Assembly (NCBI RefSeq): GCF_031455095.1
Contig: NZ_JAVDSB010000010.1
Coordinates: forward strand, 124,001-188,000
Length of the DNA: 64,000 nucleotides
Reading direction: 5' to 3'
Source of the DNA: Paenibacillus_E qinlingensis_A
GTDB lineage: Bacteria > Bacillota > Bacilli > Paenibacillales > NBRC-103111
In this document: positions 9,123-18,378 of the stretch, piece by piece
Numbering within the stretch: the stretch's first letter is position 1
Layout of the letters: every line of letters begins with the position of its first letter
Made by a program: the position numbers and the translations under genes
The notes under the pieces: model-generated
Databases searched by the model: none
Seen by the model: only the letters and a program-made list of their open reading frames with translations
What the model was told of the DNA's origin: nothing

Positions 9123-9746
9123 TCACTTTCTCCAAAGTGATACGGTGAAAGCGACCATTCTTTTTAAATAACTATCGATATCTGTCTCCAACACATTCAC
9201 GGCTGTGAATTGCCCTAGAACAGCCATCATACCTACGGAAATCACTTGCTTAGCCGCAGCTCTGAAGTCCATTTCCCGAATTTCGCCGGCTTCCGCTCGT
9301 TTCGCTAGCGCATCCGTTAATGCCAAATGGCGCTGCATAATCAGCTGAGACATAAAATTCTTATCCTCGGAAACAATATTATCCGAATCGCGCAGCATAA
9401 TCTTCATAAAATCCGGATCTCCGATCATAGTTTCCACCAATCTAGAGATGAACAGATACAGCGCTTCTTCTAACGGCTGACCGGGATGAATCCCTTTAAT
9501 CAACTGATCCATGAGCTCCATACGCGTGTGTTGAGCCTCGCGGAAAATCGTGTCCAGTATCTCCTGTTTCCCCCCAGGAAAATAGTGATACAACAAGCCA
9601 TCGGTAATCCCGATATGCTTATTCATAGCGCGAATCGACGTCCCGTGATACCCATGCTGGGCAAATAATTGCTTAGCGCCAAGTAGAATTTGCTCTCTGC
9701 GTTCAGCCGCTTGATGATCTCGGCTTGTTTTCGGAATTCTTTTCAT
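9123..9746 (-). CDS. TetR-family transcriptional regulator
   Basis: Repressor of 207 residues. The N-terminal helix-turn-helix domain (about 15-65) carries the typical blocks ILLGAKQLFAQHGYHGTSIRAM and GLLYHYFPGGKQEIL; the remainder is the variable ligand-binding and dimerisation part. It lies 90 bp upstream of the DUF3533-type membrane protein on the same strand. Matching dyads in front of both genes support autoregulation and control of the membrane protein. The ligand is unknown. No strong ribosome site is visible before this ATG. Confidence 0.85.
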   Translation of the reverse strand: MKRIPKTSRDHQAAERREQILLGAKQLFAQHGYHGTSIRAMNKHIGITDGLLYHYFPGGKQEILDTIFREAQHTRMELMDQLIKGIHPGQPLEEALYLFISRLVETMIGDPDFMKIMLRDSDNIVSEDKNFMSQLIMQRHLALTDALAKRAEAGEIREMDFRAAAKQVISVGMMAVLGQFTAVNVLETDIDSYLKRMVAFTVSLWRK

Positions 9747-9770
9747 AAGCTACAAATCTCGCTTTCGTCA

Positions 9771-9796
9771 TTTCGTTCAACGACCGTGTAATGAAT
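9771..9796. promoter_or_regulatory. TetR operator-like site 2
   Basis: TTTCGTTCAACG followed by GTGTAATGAAT, about 25 bp upstream of the TetR start codon; matches site 1 at 9082-9107 in its left half and partly in the right half. The rest of 9797-10030 shows only a short T/A palindrome (9921-9940) and no gene. Confidence 0.45.
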
Positions 9797-10030
9797 TATA
9801 GACCACTATTTTTGTAAAAGCAAGTGACAACCATTATTAATAAGTAGTACTACTACTACCACGAAAGCAGCAAAACGGTACTAAACACCGTGGAACATAT
9901 CGTTGTGAAACATTTCAGGATCCCTTTTTTAAAAAGAGGGAGTAGTAGGCAATCCTCAACATCCCCAAACAAACTATGGGCATTTCTTCACCATACCTTC
10001 AATTGCGTACAGTTTCTAATGTCTAACTTT

Positions 10031-10132
10031 TCAGCTATTCTTATAATTGGCTGATCCCTTCATGTATTCCTGAACAGTAGCTAACTTCAATTCCTCCGTA
10101 TATTGATTAAATGTTTGTCCATCTTTAGCCAT
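10031..10132 (-). pseudogene. Remnant of an IS3-type transposase OrfA
   Basis: A 33-codon fragment starts at ATG 10132 behind AAGGGG and stops at a TGA. It reads MAKDGQTFNQYTEELKLATV then QEYMKGSANYKNS, which resembles the first 30 residues of IS3/IS150-group OrfA (KQYSEE-KL-AVQ-YLEGS-SYK) and then breaks off. Upstream, 10133-10195 may hold the old left end of the element (TGGTAGACACTC near 10187-10198). No OrfB and no right end remain, so it is an inert scar. Confidence 0.5.
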
Positions 10133-10237
10133 AGAAAAATCCCCTTCAAGTTGTGCTCAGTTCTCCTTAAGATACCATAAGGTTTTTTCTGAGTGTCTAC
10201 CAAAGGGGATATTACCAGCGCACCGGTTTTTCACCAT

Positions 10238-11422
10238 TTACCAATACATGCACCAATCGTGCCGTAATCGAACTAATGCTTCAAAGTAGTAATAATCGCC
10301 CCATAGATTACACTCATCCACACCCATATTCTGCGGAACGCTATAAACGGCGTGAAGAAGTACTCCAGTGCAGGAAGGCTCTTGAGCGGCTGTGTAGCTG
10401 TCAGTTAATGATCGGACGATTGCAATCGCCGCTCCTTCGTAAGCTCGCTTATCGGGATCGCTAAGCGGGAGATGACGAGACATTTCTAAGATTCCGGTTG
10501 CGGCAATAGCCGCTGCTGAGCTATCACGGGGGACGCCGGCCCCGTTCAGACTAAGATCCCAATAAGGCACACGATCGACAGGGAGCCGGTTCAAGAAGTA
10601 GTTGGCCAGCTTTTTGCTTAAGTGAAGATATTGTTCGTCATGTTGGTAGCTGTAGGTTAACGGCAGCCCTGCAATGCCCCAAGCCTGACCTCGCGCCCAG
10701 CAGGACTCATCGGAGTACCCACCTGATGTACGCCCGAAGCGAGGCTGGCCTGTGGCTACATCAAAGTAGAACGTGTGATAGGTTGAAGCGTCTTCTCTTA
10801 CGATATGTCGAGCTGTTTGCTCGACATGCTTGACAGCGGCCTCCGCATAACGAGGGTCTCCGGTTACTTCACTAGCCCAGTACAATAAGGGTAAATTGTT
10901 CGTACAATCAATAATGATCCGGCCCTGCTGCTTCGGGTCCTGCAAATTGCCCCATGCTTGAATAATACCTGCCTGTTCCCAATACCGGTCCATGAGTCTA
11001 TCGGCTGCCTCCAGCGCCCCCTGCTTCGCTGCATCGCTGCCAGTAAGACGATAAGCGGCGACACATGAAAGCGTATATAGAAAGCCAAGATCGTGGGTCT
11101 CAATGTCGCTTCGTTGCTGTATACGCTCGATAAAGCTGTTGACATGGATTTCCGCACATGCTCGATATTTCGCATCTCCGGTCACTTCATAGGCGAGCCA
11201 TAGCATGCCCGTCCAGAAGCTGGTCGTCCAACCGACATTAGGACCCGGCATATACACCAAATTCTCGGTGGTTGGGCCAGGAAATACTTCTGTAAATGCC
11301 TCAAGCTTCCTGTCAATTTGCTTGATGACATAAGCGATCGCCTGATCGATATAGCCCGTATCAATTTCGGACTGTGTGTACCTCGCCCGCTCTTTTATAC
11401 CTTCATCATAAACCTGTTTCAT
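10238..11422 (-). CDS. GH88 unsaturated glucuronyl hydrolase
   Basis: Cytosolic (alpha/alpha)6-barrel enzyme that removes the unsaturated uronic acid left at the non-reducing end of lyase products. The catalytic pair known from Bacillus sp. GL1 UGL (D88 and D149) is matched by D111 (THDLGF) and D172 (IIDCTNNLPLLYWA), with the same 61-residue spacing. I start at ATG 11422 (MKQVYDEG), where GGAAGGAG lies 6 nt upstream; an in-frame ATG at 11470 has no ribosome site. Length (394 residues) is normal for the family and there is no signal peptide. It is the last gene of the PL8 operon, so its substrate is presumably the imported disaccharide or oligosaccharide. Confidence 0.9.
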   Translation of the reverse strand: MKQVYDEGIKERARYTQSEIDTGYIDQAIAYVIKQIDRKLEAFTEVFPGPTTENLVYMPGPNVGWTTSFWTGMLWLAYEVTGDAKYRACAEIHVNSFIERIQQRSDIETHDLGFLYTLSCVAAYRLTGSDAAKQGALEAADRLMDRYWEQAGIIQAWGNLQDPKQQGRIIIDCTNNLPLLYWASEVTGDPRYAEAAVKHVEQTARHIVREDASTYHTFYFDVATGQPRFGRTSGGYSDESCWARGQAWGIAGLPLTYSYQHDEQYLHLSKKLANYFLNRLPVDRVPYWDLSLNGAGVPRDSSAAAIAATGILEMSRHLPLSDPDKRAYEGAAIAIVRSLTDSYTAAQEPSCTGVLLHAVYSVPQNMGVDECNLWGDYYYFEALVRLRHDWCMYW

Positions 11423-11473
11423 CTGTGCTCCTTCCGGTACCTCGATGGAGGTTACCTCCCTAAACTTCATGCG

Positions 11474-13105
11474 CTATGAACGTTTCAAACCGCTTGGCAG
11501 TATGCCCCAATGCTTTAAAAATAATTTGGAAAAGAAACCCGTATTTGTATACCCTACTTGCCTTGCCGCTTCCTGGACCTGAGCGCCCTCATTAAGTAAT
11601 TGTTTTGCCTTGGTCATCCTTCGTTCCAGTACATAGCTTGAAAATAGTTGCCCAGTCTCGTATTTAAATAATCGACTTAAATAAGAATGGTTAATAAACA
11701 GACGTTCCGCCACATTGTATAAACTAATATCATTATCCAGTTCGTTATCAATCATGTTCAGTACATCTTGAATGAGTTTATTGCCACTCAGATTGTTTGA
11801 TTGACGACCGAATTTGGTGATGTTCCGTACAAGACGCTTAAAGAAATGATCGATCTGCTCTCGGCTTTGCAGCATTTGCACATTTTGAATTGTATTGTAA
11901 TCGGTACCGGCAATCTCTTGGACTGACCAACCGCGACGCTTGATAATGCCTAGCAGCAAATGCACGAGCAACAGCACCTCTGTCTTCACCTCTTCGACGG
12001 TGCCCGATCGGTTAACCGCCGAGTGGGTCAAGCGAAGCACCGTTTCAACGGCCGTCGGTTCATCCCCTTTTTCAATACTGATTTCAAGCAAACGTTCATC
12101 GGAGGATACCGCTTCGCGAACGTGGATTTCATCCACGTTTTCTACGCTGACTAGACTGTTATTCTCGTGGAACGGATAGACGACCCCACCACCGTATAGG
12201 ATTCGCTGACTAAGCGCTGCACAAGCCTGCCGATAGAGATCAGCCCCGCCAAACCGGCATCGCCCTGTGCCGCTGATACCGACACTAAGCGATGCTTTCA
12301 AGCAGTCACGAACGGTAGACTGAACCCGAGCTGCGTAGAAGCCGGCACGAAGTTGAAGATCTCCGTCAGATTCCTCCTCGTTTCCTGCCAGCAGCATAAC
12401 CGTAGCGCCCCTATCATCCTGAAACACATAGGTATTGTCTCCATCAAACAATTCAAATGATATACTATGTAATGCAAAGTTAAGCAAATCCGTATCGTCG
12501 GCTCTATAACGATCCGTGCCTGCTTCCGGTGCATCCATCTCCATCACTAGAATAGTATAAGGATCTCCCTGCTCAGGAAGTAAAAGTTGAACTTCCTGAC
12601 TATGCCGCTCAATCTCCCAATCCTTGTATGCACCGGCCATCCAACTGCTCAGAAACAAATCACGAAGTCGAGGCAAGTGGCTGCGCCATTTGGTCTCTAG
12701 CATCGACAAGCTGTGACGGCTTTCCCTTTCCTTGGAAAGCTTTCCAGCAGCCTCTAAGACCGCCTGCAAAACCTCTTCATTTTCCGCCGGCTTCAGCAAA
12801 TAACGTTGCACGCCCGCTTCCATGGCACTTCGAGCGTATTCAAAGTGCTCATGGCCGCTTAGAACAATCAGCTTAATCTCGCTCCATTCAGAAGCAATCT
12901 GCCTAGCCAACGCCAAGCCGTCCATTTCCGGCATCTGAATGTCCAGCAGCACAATATCCGGCAGCTTACGCTTCATCAATTCAAGCGCCTGCACCCCGTT
13001 CTCTGCCTGACCGACAACCTGGATCCCGTGTTCCTCCCAAGGTATGGTTACAGCAATTCGCGTTCTAATCGCAATTTCATCTTCAACGAGAATTAAATTC
13101 ATCAT
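11474..13105 (-). CDS. YesN-type response regulator (REC + AraC HTH)
   Basis: Response regulator of 543 residues: receiver about 1-125 with D9/E10 and phospho-acceptor D55 (VLLDIQMPEMDG), a long middle region, and a C-terminal AraC/XylS double helix-turn-helix (about 440-540; INHSYLSRLFKYETGQLFSSYV, ARQVGYTNTGFFSKLF). Such proteins pair with YesM-type kinases to induce sugar transport genes. The kinase gene is 12 bp upstream, and both sit inside the lyase/transporter operon, which suggests positive autoregulation by the imported or extracellular sugar. GGGGAG precedes the start. Confidence 0.88.
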   Translation of the reverse strand: MMNLILVEDEIAIRTRIAVTIPWEEHGIQVVGQAENGVQALELMKRKLPDIVLLDIQMPEMDGLALARQIASEWSEIKLIVLSGHEHFEYARSAMEAGVQRYLLKPAENEEVLQAVLEAAGKLSKERESRHSLSMLETKWRSHLPRLRDLFLSSWMAGAYKDWEIERHSQEVQLLLPEQGDPYTILVMEMDAPEAGTDRYRADDTDLLNFALHSISFELFDGDNTYVFQDDRGATVMLLAGNEEESDGDLQLRAGFYAARVQSTVRDCLKASLSVGISGTGRCRFGGADLYRQACAALSQRILYGGGVVYPFHENNSLVSVENVDEIHVREAVSSDERLLEISIEKGDEPTAVETVLRLTHSAVNRSGTVEEVKTEVLLLVHLLLGIIKRRGWSVQEIAGTDYNTIQNVQMLQSREQIDHFFKRLVRNITKFGRQSNNLSGNKLIQDVLNMIDNELDNDISLYNVAERLFINHSYLSRLFKYETGQLFSSYVLERRMTKAKQLLNEGAQVQEAARQVGYTNTGFFSKLFLKHWGILPSGLKRS

Positions 13106-13117
13106 GCTGAATCTCCC

Positions 13118-14923
13118 CTATGCCTCTCGCGGAAAAATGAGCGTTACCTCGGTTCCCGACGTGTTGCTTTTGATATCCATATCGGCACCTTCACCGTAGT
13201 AAAGCAGCATGCGAGATTTCACATTGCTTAATCCAAAAATTTCGTCGGGCGTGTCCTGCTCTTTGGCCAACAAAAACATTTGGCCGACTGTTATTTGCGC
13301 TAGCTTATCCCTAATAAAAGTCAAGCGTTCGTCAGAAATACCCTGGCCATTATCGTTAATGCGGATAATCAGCTTACCTTCTTGCACGTTAGCCTCAATC
13401 CGCAACAGCTTGCTGCCTACCCTTTTCTCTAAACCGTGCAAAATCGCATTTTCGACCAACGGCTGCAGCAGCAGCCGCAAAATGGAACGTTTCGCCGCTT
13501 CTTCCGATACAAACGTTTCTACCGCTAATTGATCTCGAAAACGCAGTTTCTGCAAATTCAAATAATATTGTAAGTTGGACACCGATTCCCCAACCGTAAT
13601 AATTTCTCTTCCCTTCCCCAAGCTAATCCTAAAAAACTTAGATAAGTTGACAACCATAGAGCCGATATCCTTCTCACCGCTCAACATGGCCGCCGAATAA
13701 ATGGAATCGAGTGTGTTATATAGGAAATGCGGATTAATCTGAGCTTGTAAGCGCTTAAGTTCTGTCCTTGCTAATCGGAGTTGCAGCTCGTATCCTTCCT
13801 GAATCAACTGCTGCTGTTCCTCTGCCATTTGATTAAATGAATCCATCACAAAGCCAAACTCATCTTCTCGATGATGTGTAATCCGTGTTACGAGCTGTCC
13901 CTTTCGCATTTTCTGCATCGCATTGACAAGATGGCGCAATGGCTTGGAAATATAGATAAAGACGACCCACGCACTCCAAAAGGCAATACATAGACTGATA
14001 ATAATAATGACAACCGTCCATCTCTGCAGCTGCTGTGTTTCATGAAATATTTCAGCAGCTGGCTGAACAAGCACAAGCGACAAACCTGACTTATCCGATA
14101 CAGATTGTATAATCAACTGATCTCCCCACCGAAATGAACCGCTCTCCCTCGGCTCGATAATTTCCTTCGCAAGTTCCGATTCACCTGACATTTCAGCTCC
14201 TGTGGAAGCAACGAGTCTCTTATCTGCCGTGTATAAGTACACCGTCGCCTTTGAAGTCGGCAATAAATCACGGATTAAATTCGCAAAATAGCTTTTACGC
14301 AGGACAAGAAGAACCACATTGTGCGTTGCCGGCTGATGCTGGTCATAATTGTTCATGAGCCGCATCAGGACGATATTTTGGGTATTCAAAACAGGATCCG
14401 GTTGTCCGCTTGATTGTAAACGATTAGATGATGGGATAAAGATGGCGTCCGCAAATCCGCTTGCAGCAGCTTGTTTCACCCATTCCTCCTGGTTAGGCTG
14501 ATCGATTCGCTGATAGCCAAGCGTCGTCAACAAGGTATGCGAATAGGAATGTAGAATGGCTGCATGAGCAAACATTGTATTTAACGTTACAATTTGAGAT
14601 AGCTTACTCGTAATTAGGCGAAAATCAAACAAGGTCTCGCCCTCAAGCTCACTCCCAGCCTTTGATAGCATCATATTCAAGTCACTGTCATTGGCAAGCT
14701 GTAACGAAAGCTCCTCTGCACCTTGAAAACTCAGATCAATATAATTCATTACCGCTGTCAGTCCGTGTTGGGTTCGCTCCATCAGCCTATTCTGCAGAAT
14801 ATCCTTAGACTTTAGATTTGCATACAGTGCAGTTCCAACTAGCGGAATGAGGGTAAGGACGAAAATGATCGTCAACCGGACTTGCGTCGATTTCTTCGGC
14901 CAACGCAGCCATCTCCGTTCCAT
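13118..14923 (-). CDS. YesM-type sensor histidine kinase
   Basis: Membrane sensor kinase of the HPK7 class. The N-terminal membrane segment is followed by an extracytoplasmic sensor region (to about residue 280), a second membrane segment (WTVVIIIISLCIAFWSAWVVFIYI), HAMP, the His_kinase box with QAQINPHFLYNTLDSI and a HATPase domain ending in GLSNVKSRMLLYYG. I start at ATG 14923 (MERRWLRW), with GGAGAGG 9 nt upstream; the same frame is open to 15010 but has no ribosome site there. It sits directly downstream of the binding-protein gene and before its YesN partner; the signal is presumably a breakdown product of the target polysaccharide or a loaded binding protein. Confidence 0.87.
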   Translation of the reverse strand: MERRWLRWPKKSTQVRLTIIFVLTLIPLVGTALYANLKSKDILQNRLMERTQHGLTAVMNYIDLSFQGAEELSLQLANDSDLNMMLSKAGSELEGETLFDFRLITSKLSQIVTLNTMFAHAAILHSYSHTLLTTLGYQRIDQPNQEEWVKQAAASGFADAIFIPSSNRLQSSGQPDPVLNTQNIVLMRLMNNYDQHQPATHNVVLLVLRKSYFANLIRDLLPTSKATVYLYTADKRLVASTGAEMSGESELAKEIIEPRESGSFRWGDQLIIQSVSDKSGLSLVLVQPAAEIFHETQQLQRWTVVIIIISLCIAFWSAWVVFIYISKPLRHLVNAMQKMRKGQLVTRITHHREDEFGFVMDSFNQMAEEQQQLIQEGYELQLRLARTELKRLQAQINPHFLYNTLDSIYSAAMLSGEKDIGSMVVNLSKFFRISLGKGREIITVGESVSNLQYYLNLQKLRFRDQLAVETFVSEEAAKRSILRLLLQPLVENAILHGLEKRVGSKLLRIEANVQEGKLIIRINDNGQGISDERLTFIRDKLAQITVGQMFLLAKEQDTPDEIFGLSNVKSRMLLYYGEGADMDIKSNTSGTEVTLIFPREA

Positions 14924-15014
14924 AGCTTTCATCCTCTCCATGATTGCGCAGAGACAGAAGGAACGAGCGTAAGGCGCAAATGCACCCGAAGTTCGTTCCA
15001 TATCATTCATGCCA

Positions 15015-16547
15015 TTACTTTTTCTGCTTATACCATTCGTTTACCTCATTATAGCTGACCTCCCCGCCCGAAGCTTTAAATTTTTGTCTTGTTGCTTCAA
15101 GCGTAGAGATGGTATCTCCACCTGCGATAAGTTTTACTGCGTAATCCGTTGTTAGCTGATTAAGCTGTAAATTGTTTTTGGAATACGCAGCTAAGTAAGG
15201 GGAAATCCCTAATGGATCAATTACACGGGAGCCTGACGGTTGCTTTAGATTTAGAATCTCCCACGCCTCAAATAATCTTGGATCTTTTCTAACGCGTGCT
15301 TGCCAGTAAGCTAGGTAATTCTTCTCATCAATTCCTGAAAGATAGTTATTAGCCGCATTGCGCTCATCTACGAAAATCGGCAGAATCGGACTGTACGCGC
15401 CGTCCTTAAACGAATAATGCTTGCCTTCTTCCCCAATCGCCATATTCTTGAACGTATCCGAATCCAACTTGGCGTTCAGCCACTTGACTGCATCTTCCGG
15501 ATTTTTGGAAGATTTCGGTACGAATGTAATTGCCGAGAATCCGGCATTGCCCGGGAAGCCCATCTCACCATCCGGTCCTTTCAAGACGGAGAGGAATTGT
15601 GCTTTACCGCTTGGAATATTTTTTGTTAAAGCATCAATGAGTGTCGGTACATCGGAATATGCCGCTTGAATAATACCGACTTGTCCGCTTGAAAATTTCT
15701 GTTTCACGTTATCTGCTTTGTTCAGTACAAACTCATTATCAAGCAGCTTCTGCTTATATAAATTATTCATGAATGCAATATATTTCTCGAATGCAGGGTC
15801 AAGCAAACGCGGAGTCAGCTTACCACCGTCTTCGTTCCAGGCGTTCGCCATACCGAAAGCGCCTACGATATTATCCACAAAAGGTAAATCCCCACGGATA
15901 GACATAGGAAGCAATTTGGCGCCAATCCCACCTGGATCTTTCTCTTTAAAAGCTTTCAACACGGCAGTAAGCTCATCTAGTGTCGTCGGCATCTTCATAT
16001 TCAGCTTCTCAAGCCAATCCGTACGAATTAAGATACCTCCTCCCGTATTCGGGTTGGCTTTTGTCGGGATCGCGTAAATTTTCCCGTCCACTTTAGCGGC
16101 ATCCAACGTTTCTTGAGAAATCATCTTTTTAATATTCGGTCCATATTTCTCAATGAGAGGTGTCAAATCGACCAACGCACCTCGCTTGGCATAGTCAGCC
16201 CATTGCGCTTTGGAATCGCTCGTCCCACTGATCGTCACCGCATCGTAAGGTTCATTCGTAGACATTAGCAAATTCAGCTTATCTTCGGGTTTATCCTGAG
16301 GCAGCATGTCGTACTGTACTTTATAACCTGTCTTTTCTTCGAGCATCTTGGCCACTGGATACGTATTATAATCATCCTTCTGCCAAATCTGAAGTGCTTT
16401 AAGCGTAGGCTTTGGCCCAGCTGCTGCCTTAGTCGCTTGCCCCCCGGTTGCCGGAGCATTCGCAGCGCCACCTCCACAAGCTGTAGTAAGTAGGCTTAGA
16501 GAAATTAGTGAAGCCGTAATTGCCGTAATTTTGAAGCTATTCCTCAT
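15015..16547 (-). CDS. LplA-like extracellular sugar-binding lipoprotein
   Basis: Family 1 solute-binding protein of 510 residues. The signal peptide ends in the lipobox LTTAC, so the mature protein is lipid-anchored at Cys24; the fold is recognisable from YPVAKMLEEKTGYKVQYDMLPQD and GKIYAIPTKANPNTGGGILIRTDWLEKL. It belongs with the two permeases just upstream in the same operon; no ATPase is present, so a shared MsmX-type ATPase encoded elsewhere is expected, as is usual for this transporter class. The ligand is probably an unsaturated oligosaccharide made by the PL8 lyase. Confidence 0.88.
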   Translation of the reverse strand: MRNSFKITAITASLISLSLLTTACGGGAANAPATGGQATKAAAGPKPTLKALQIWQKDDYNTYPVAKMLEEKTGYKVQYDMLPQDKPEDKLNLLMSTNEPYDAVTISGTSDSKAQWADYAKRGALVDLTPLIEKYGPNIKKMISQETLDAAKVDGKIYAIPTKANPNTGGGILIRTDWLEKLNMKMPTTLDELTAVLKAFKEKDPGGIGAKLLPMSIRGDLPFVDNIVGAFGMANAWNEDGGKLTPRLLDPAFEKYIAFMNNLYKQKLLDNEFVLNKADNVKQKFSSGQVGIIQAAYSDVPTLIDALTKNIPSGKAQFLSVLKGPDGEMGFPGNAGFSAITFVPKSSKNPEDAVKWLNAKLDSDTFKNMAIGEEGKHYSFKDGAYSPILPIFVDERNAANNYLSGIDEKNYLAYWQARVRKDPRLFEAWEILNLKQPSGSRVIDPLGISPYLAAYSKNNLQLNQLTTDYAVKLIAGGDTISTLEATRQKFKASGGEVSYNEVNEWYKQKK

Positions 16548-16585
16548 TGTAACTACCTCTCTCTATTTGTAATTTAGAATATTGG

Positions 16586-17458
16586 TCATCCTTTTACGGA
16601 GCCAATTAAGACACCTTTGATAAAATATTTCTGAAGGAACGGATAGACGAGTAGGATTGGAACCGTAGAGGCAATGACAGTCGCAGATCGAATCCCCTCA
16701 GGAGTAACATTCATGACATCGTCCAACTTTCGATCTTCCCGCAAATTCGACGCATCCATAACAATATCTCGCAGATATAGCTGCAGCGGCTTTAGCTTCG
16801 GATCGCTCACATACAACATGGCATTAAAGAAATCATTCCAGTACTGTACGGCGTAAAATAAGGCTATCGTTGCTAATACAGGCCCGCTGAGGGGAAGAAT
16901 AATACGGAACAGGATGGTTCCGTACCGAGCGCCGTCCATCTTGGCCGACTCCTCTAGGCTTTCCGGCAAGCTTTCGTAGTAACTTTTTATAACCAATAGG
17001 TTAAACACGCTCAGCATGGAAGGCAGGATTAACGACCAGACATTGTTGATCAACCCCAACTGACGGATTAACAGGTAATTCGGAATAATACCGCCGTTAA
17101 ATAACATGGTAAAGACGAATAGGACAAGCAGGATTTTCCCGCCTTTTAGCTGCTTTTTGGAAAGCGGATATGCTGTAAGCGCAGTAATAACTAATGACAT
17201 TAAGGTCCCGACAACGGTAATAAAAACAGACACTTGAAAGGAACGCAAGAACGTTGCCGATGTAATGACAAAGGTCATCGTTTCCAGTTGAAAGCCTACT
17301 GGGAGCAGCCCGACTTGACCGGACACAACCGCCCATTCCTCACTGACGGCTTTATTAAAGATATTAATAAACGGGACGAGCGTAATAATGGAGAAGGAGA
17401 TGAGAAGGAAGTATATACAGCCATCCATGATCCTATCTGCCTTGCTGAGCCTCTTCAT
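16586..17458 (-). CDS. YtcP/LplC-type carbohydrate ABC permease
   Basis: Inner-membrane permease of 290 residues with six predicted membrane segments. The EAA loop (ESLEESAKMDGARYGTILFRIILPLSGP) and the end VYPFLQKYFIKGVLIGSVKG are typical of the YtcP/LplC group. It partners the LplB-type permease 12 bp upstream and the binding lipoprotein downstream. A second set of the same three components lies at 28692-32257, so this locus carries two related but separate importers. Confidence 0.9.
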   Translation of the reverse strand: MKRLSKADRIMDGCIYFLLISFSIITLVPFINIFNKAVSEEWAVVSGQVGLLPVGFQLETMTFVITSATFLRSFQVSVFITVVGTLMSLVITALTAYPLSKKQLKGGKILLVLFVFTMLFNGGIIPNYLLIRQLGLINNVWSLILPSMLSVFNLLVIKSYYESLPESLEESAKMDGARYGTILFRIILPLSGPVLATIALFYAVQYWNDFFNAMLYVSDPKLKPLQLYLRDIVMDASNLREDRKLDDVMNVTPEGIRSATVIASTVPILLVYPFLQKYFIKGVLIGSVKG

Positions 17459-17470
17459 TGTTTTCTCCTC

Positions 17471-18373
17471 CTACCATATACTGCGTCCGGCATACTTCCG
17501 GCTCAATGCATTTCCAAGAATTATAATCACGAAACCAACAACGGAATTAAATAAACCTACTGCAGTACTAAAGCTGTAATCCATTTGTCCGAGACCGATT
17601 CGATAGACAAAAGTGCCTATCACATCACCGGTTTCGTAGACGAGCGGATTATACATCGTTAAAATTTGCTCTGTACCGGCGTCCAACAAGTGTCCGATTC
17701 TCAATATAAACATCAGAATGATCACCGGAACAATACCAGGAAGCGTAATAAGCAGCATTTGCTTTATTCTACCCGCTCCATCGATAGACGCTGCCTCATA
17801 CTGCTCTTGCTCAATTCCAGCAATCGCCGCAATGAATACGATTGCGTTCCAGCCCGTTTCTTTCCAACCGGCAGTAAAGACAAGAATACTTCGAAAGTAA
17901 GCGTTATCAATCAAGAAACTGATTGGAGTTCCGCCAAGAAGTTCGATGATTTGATTGACTAAGCCGTTTGATGTAGAGAGCAGGTTGACGAACAATCCGG
18001 CAATGATGACCCACGATAAAAAATGTGGCAAGTAGACAATCGTCTGCACAACGCGCTTAAATATCATTCTTCTTATTTCATTGAGCAGCAGTGCTACCAC
18101 AATGGGGATGGGAAACAAAATGACGATTTTATAAAGACTGATTAACAGCGTATTGCGAAATACTTGGTAAAACTCATCCGAATGAAACAGTTTGCGGAAT
18201 TGCTCAAGGCCAATCCATTCACTACCAGTAATACCGCCAAAAATATTGAAGTCCTGGAAAGCAATTAATATTCCGTACATTGGCGTATATTTAAATAATA
18301 GAAGAAACGCTACTCCGGGAATAAGCATTGCGTACAATTCCCAGTGCGAATAAAAATATCTTGCTTTGTGCAT
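17471..18373 (-). CDS. LplB-type carbohydrate ABC permease
   Basis: Permease of 300 residues with six predicted membrane segments and the motifs of the LplB group: YTPMYGILIAFQDFN near the N-terminus, the EAA loop EQEQYEAASIDGAGRIKQMLLITLPGI, and an end SVVGFVIIILGNALSRKYAGRSIW. It forms a heterodimeric channel with the following YtcP-type permease. The 5-bp gap to the upstream beta-helix gene indicates one transcript. Confidence 0.9.
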   Translation of the reverse strand: MHKARYFYSHWELYAMLIPGVAFLLLFKYTPMYGILIAFQDFNIFGGITGSEWIGLEQFRKLFHSDEFYQVFRNTLLISLYKIVILFPIPIVVALLLNEIRRMIFKRVVQTIVYLPHFLSWVIIAGLFVNLLSTSNGLVNQIIELLGGTPISFLIDNAYFRSILVFTAGWKETGWNAIVFIAAIAGIEQEQYEAASIDGAGRIKQMLLITLPGIVPVIILMFILRIGHLLDAGTEQILTMYNPLVYETGDVIGTFVYRIGLGQMDYSFSTAVGLFNSVVGFVIIILGNALSRKYAGRSIW

Positions 18374-18378
18374 ATCGG

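Noticed and set aside
9921..9940. Terminator at the T/A palindrome CCCTTTTTT/AAAAAGAGGG
   Set aside because: The stem is A-T rich, has no T-tract after it, and no gene ends nearby.
14924..15010. N-terminal extension of the YesM-type kinase
   Set aside because: No ribosome site before 15010, whereas GGAGAGG is correctly placed for ATG 14923; the added residues do not look like a kinase N-terminus.
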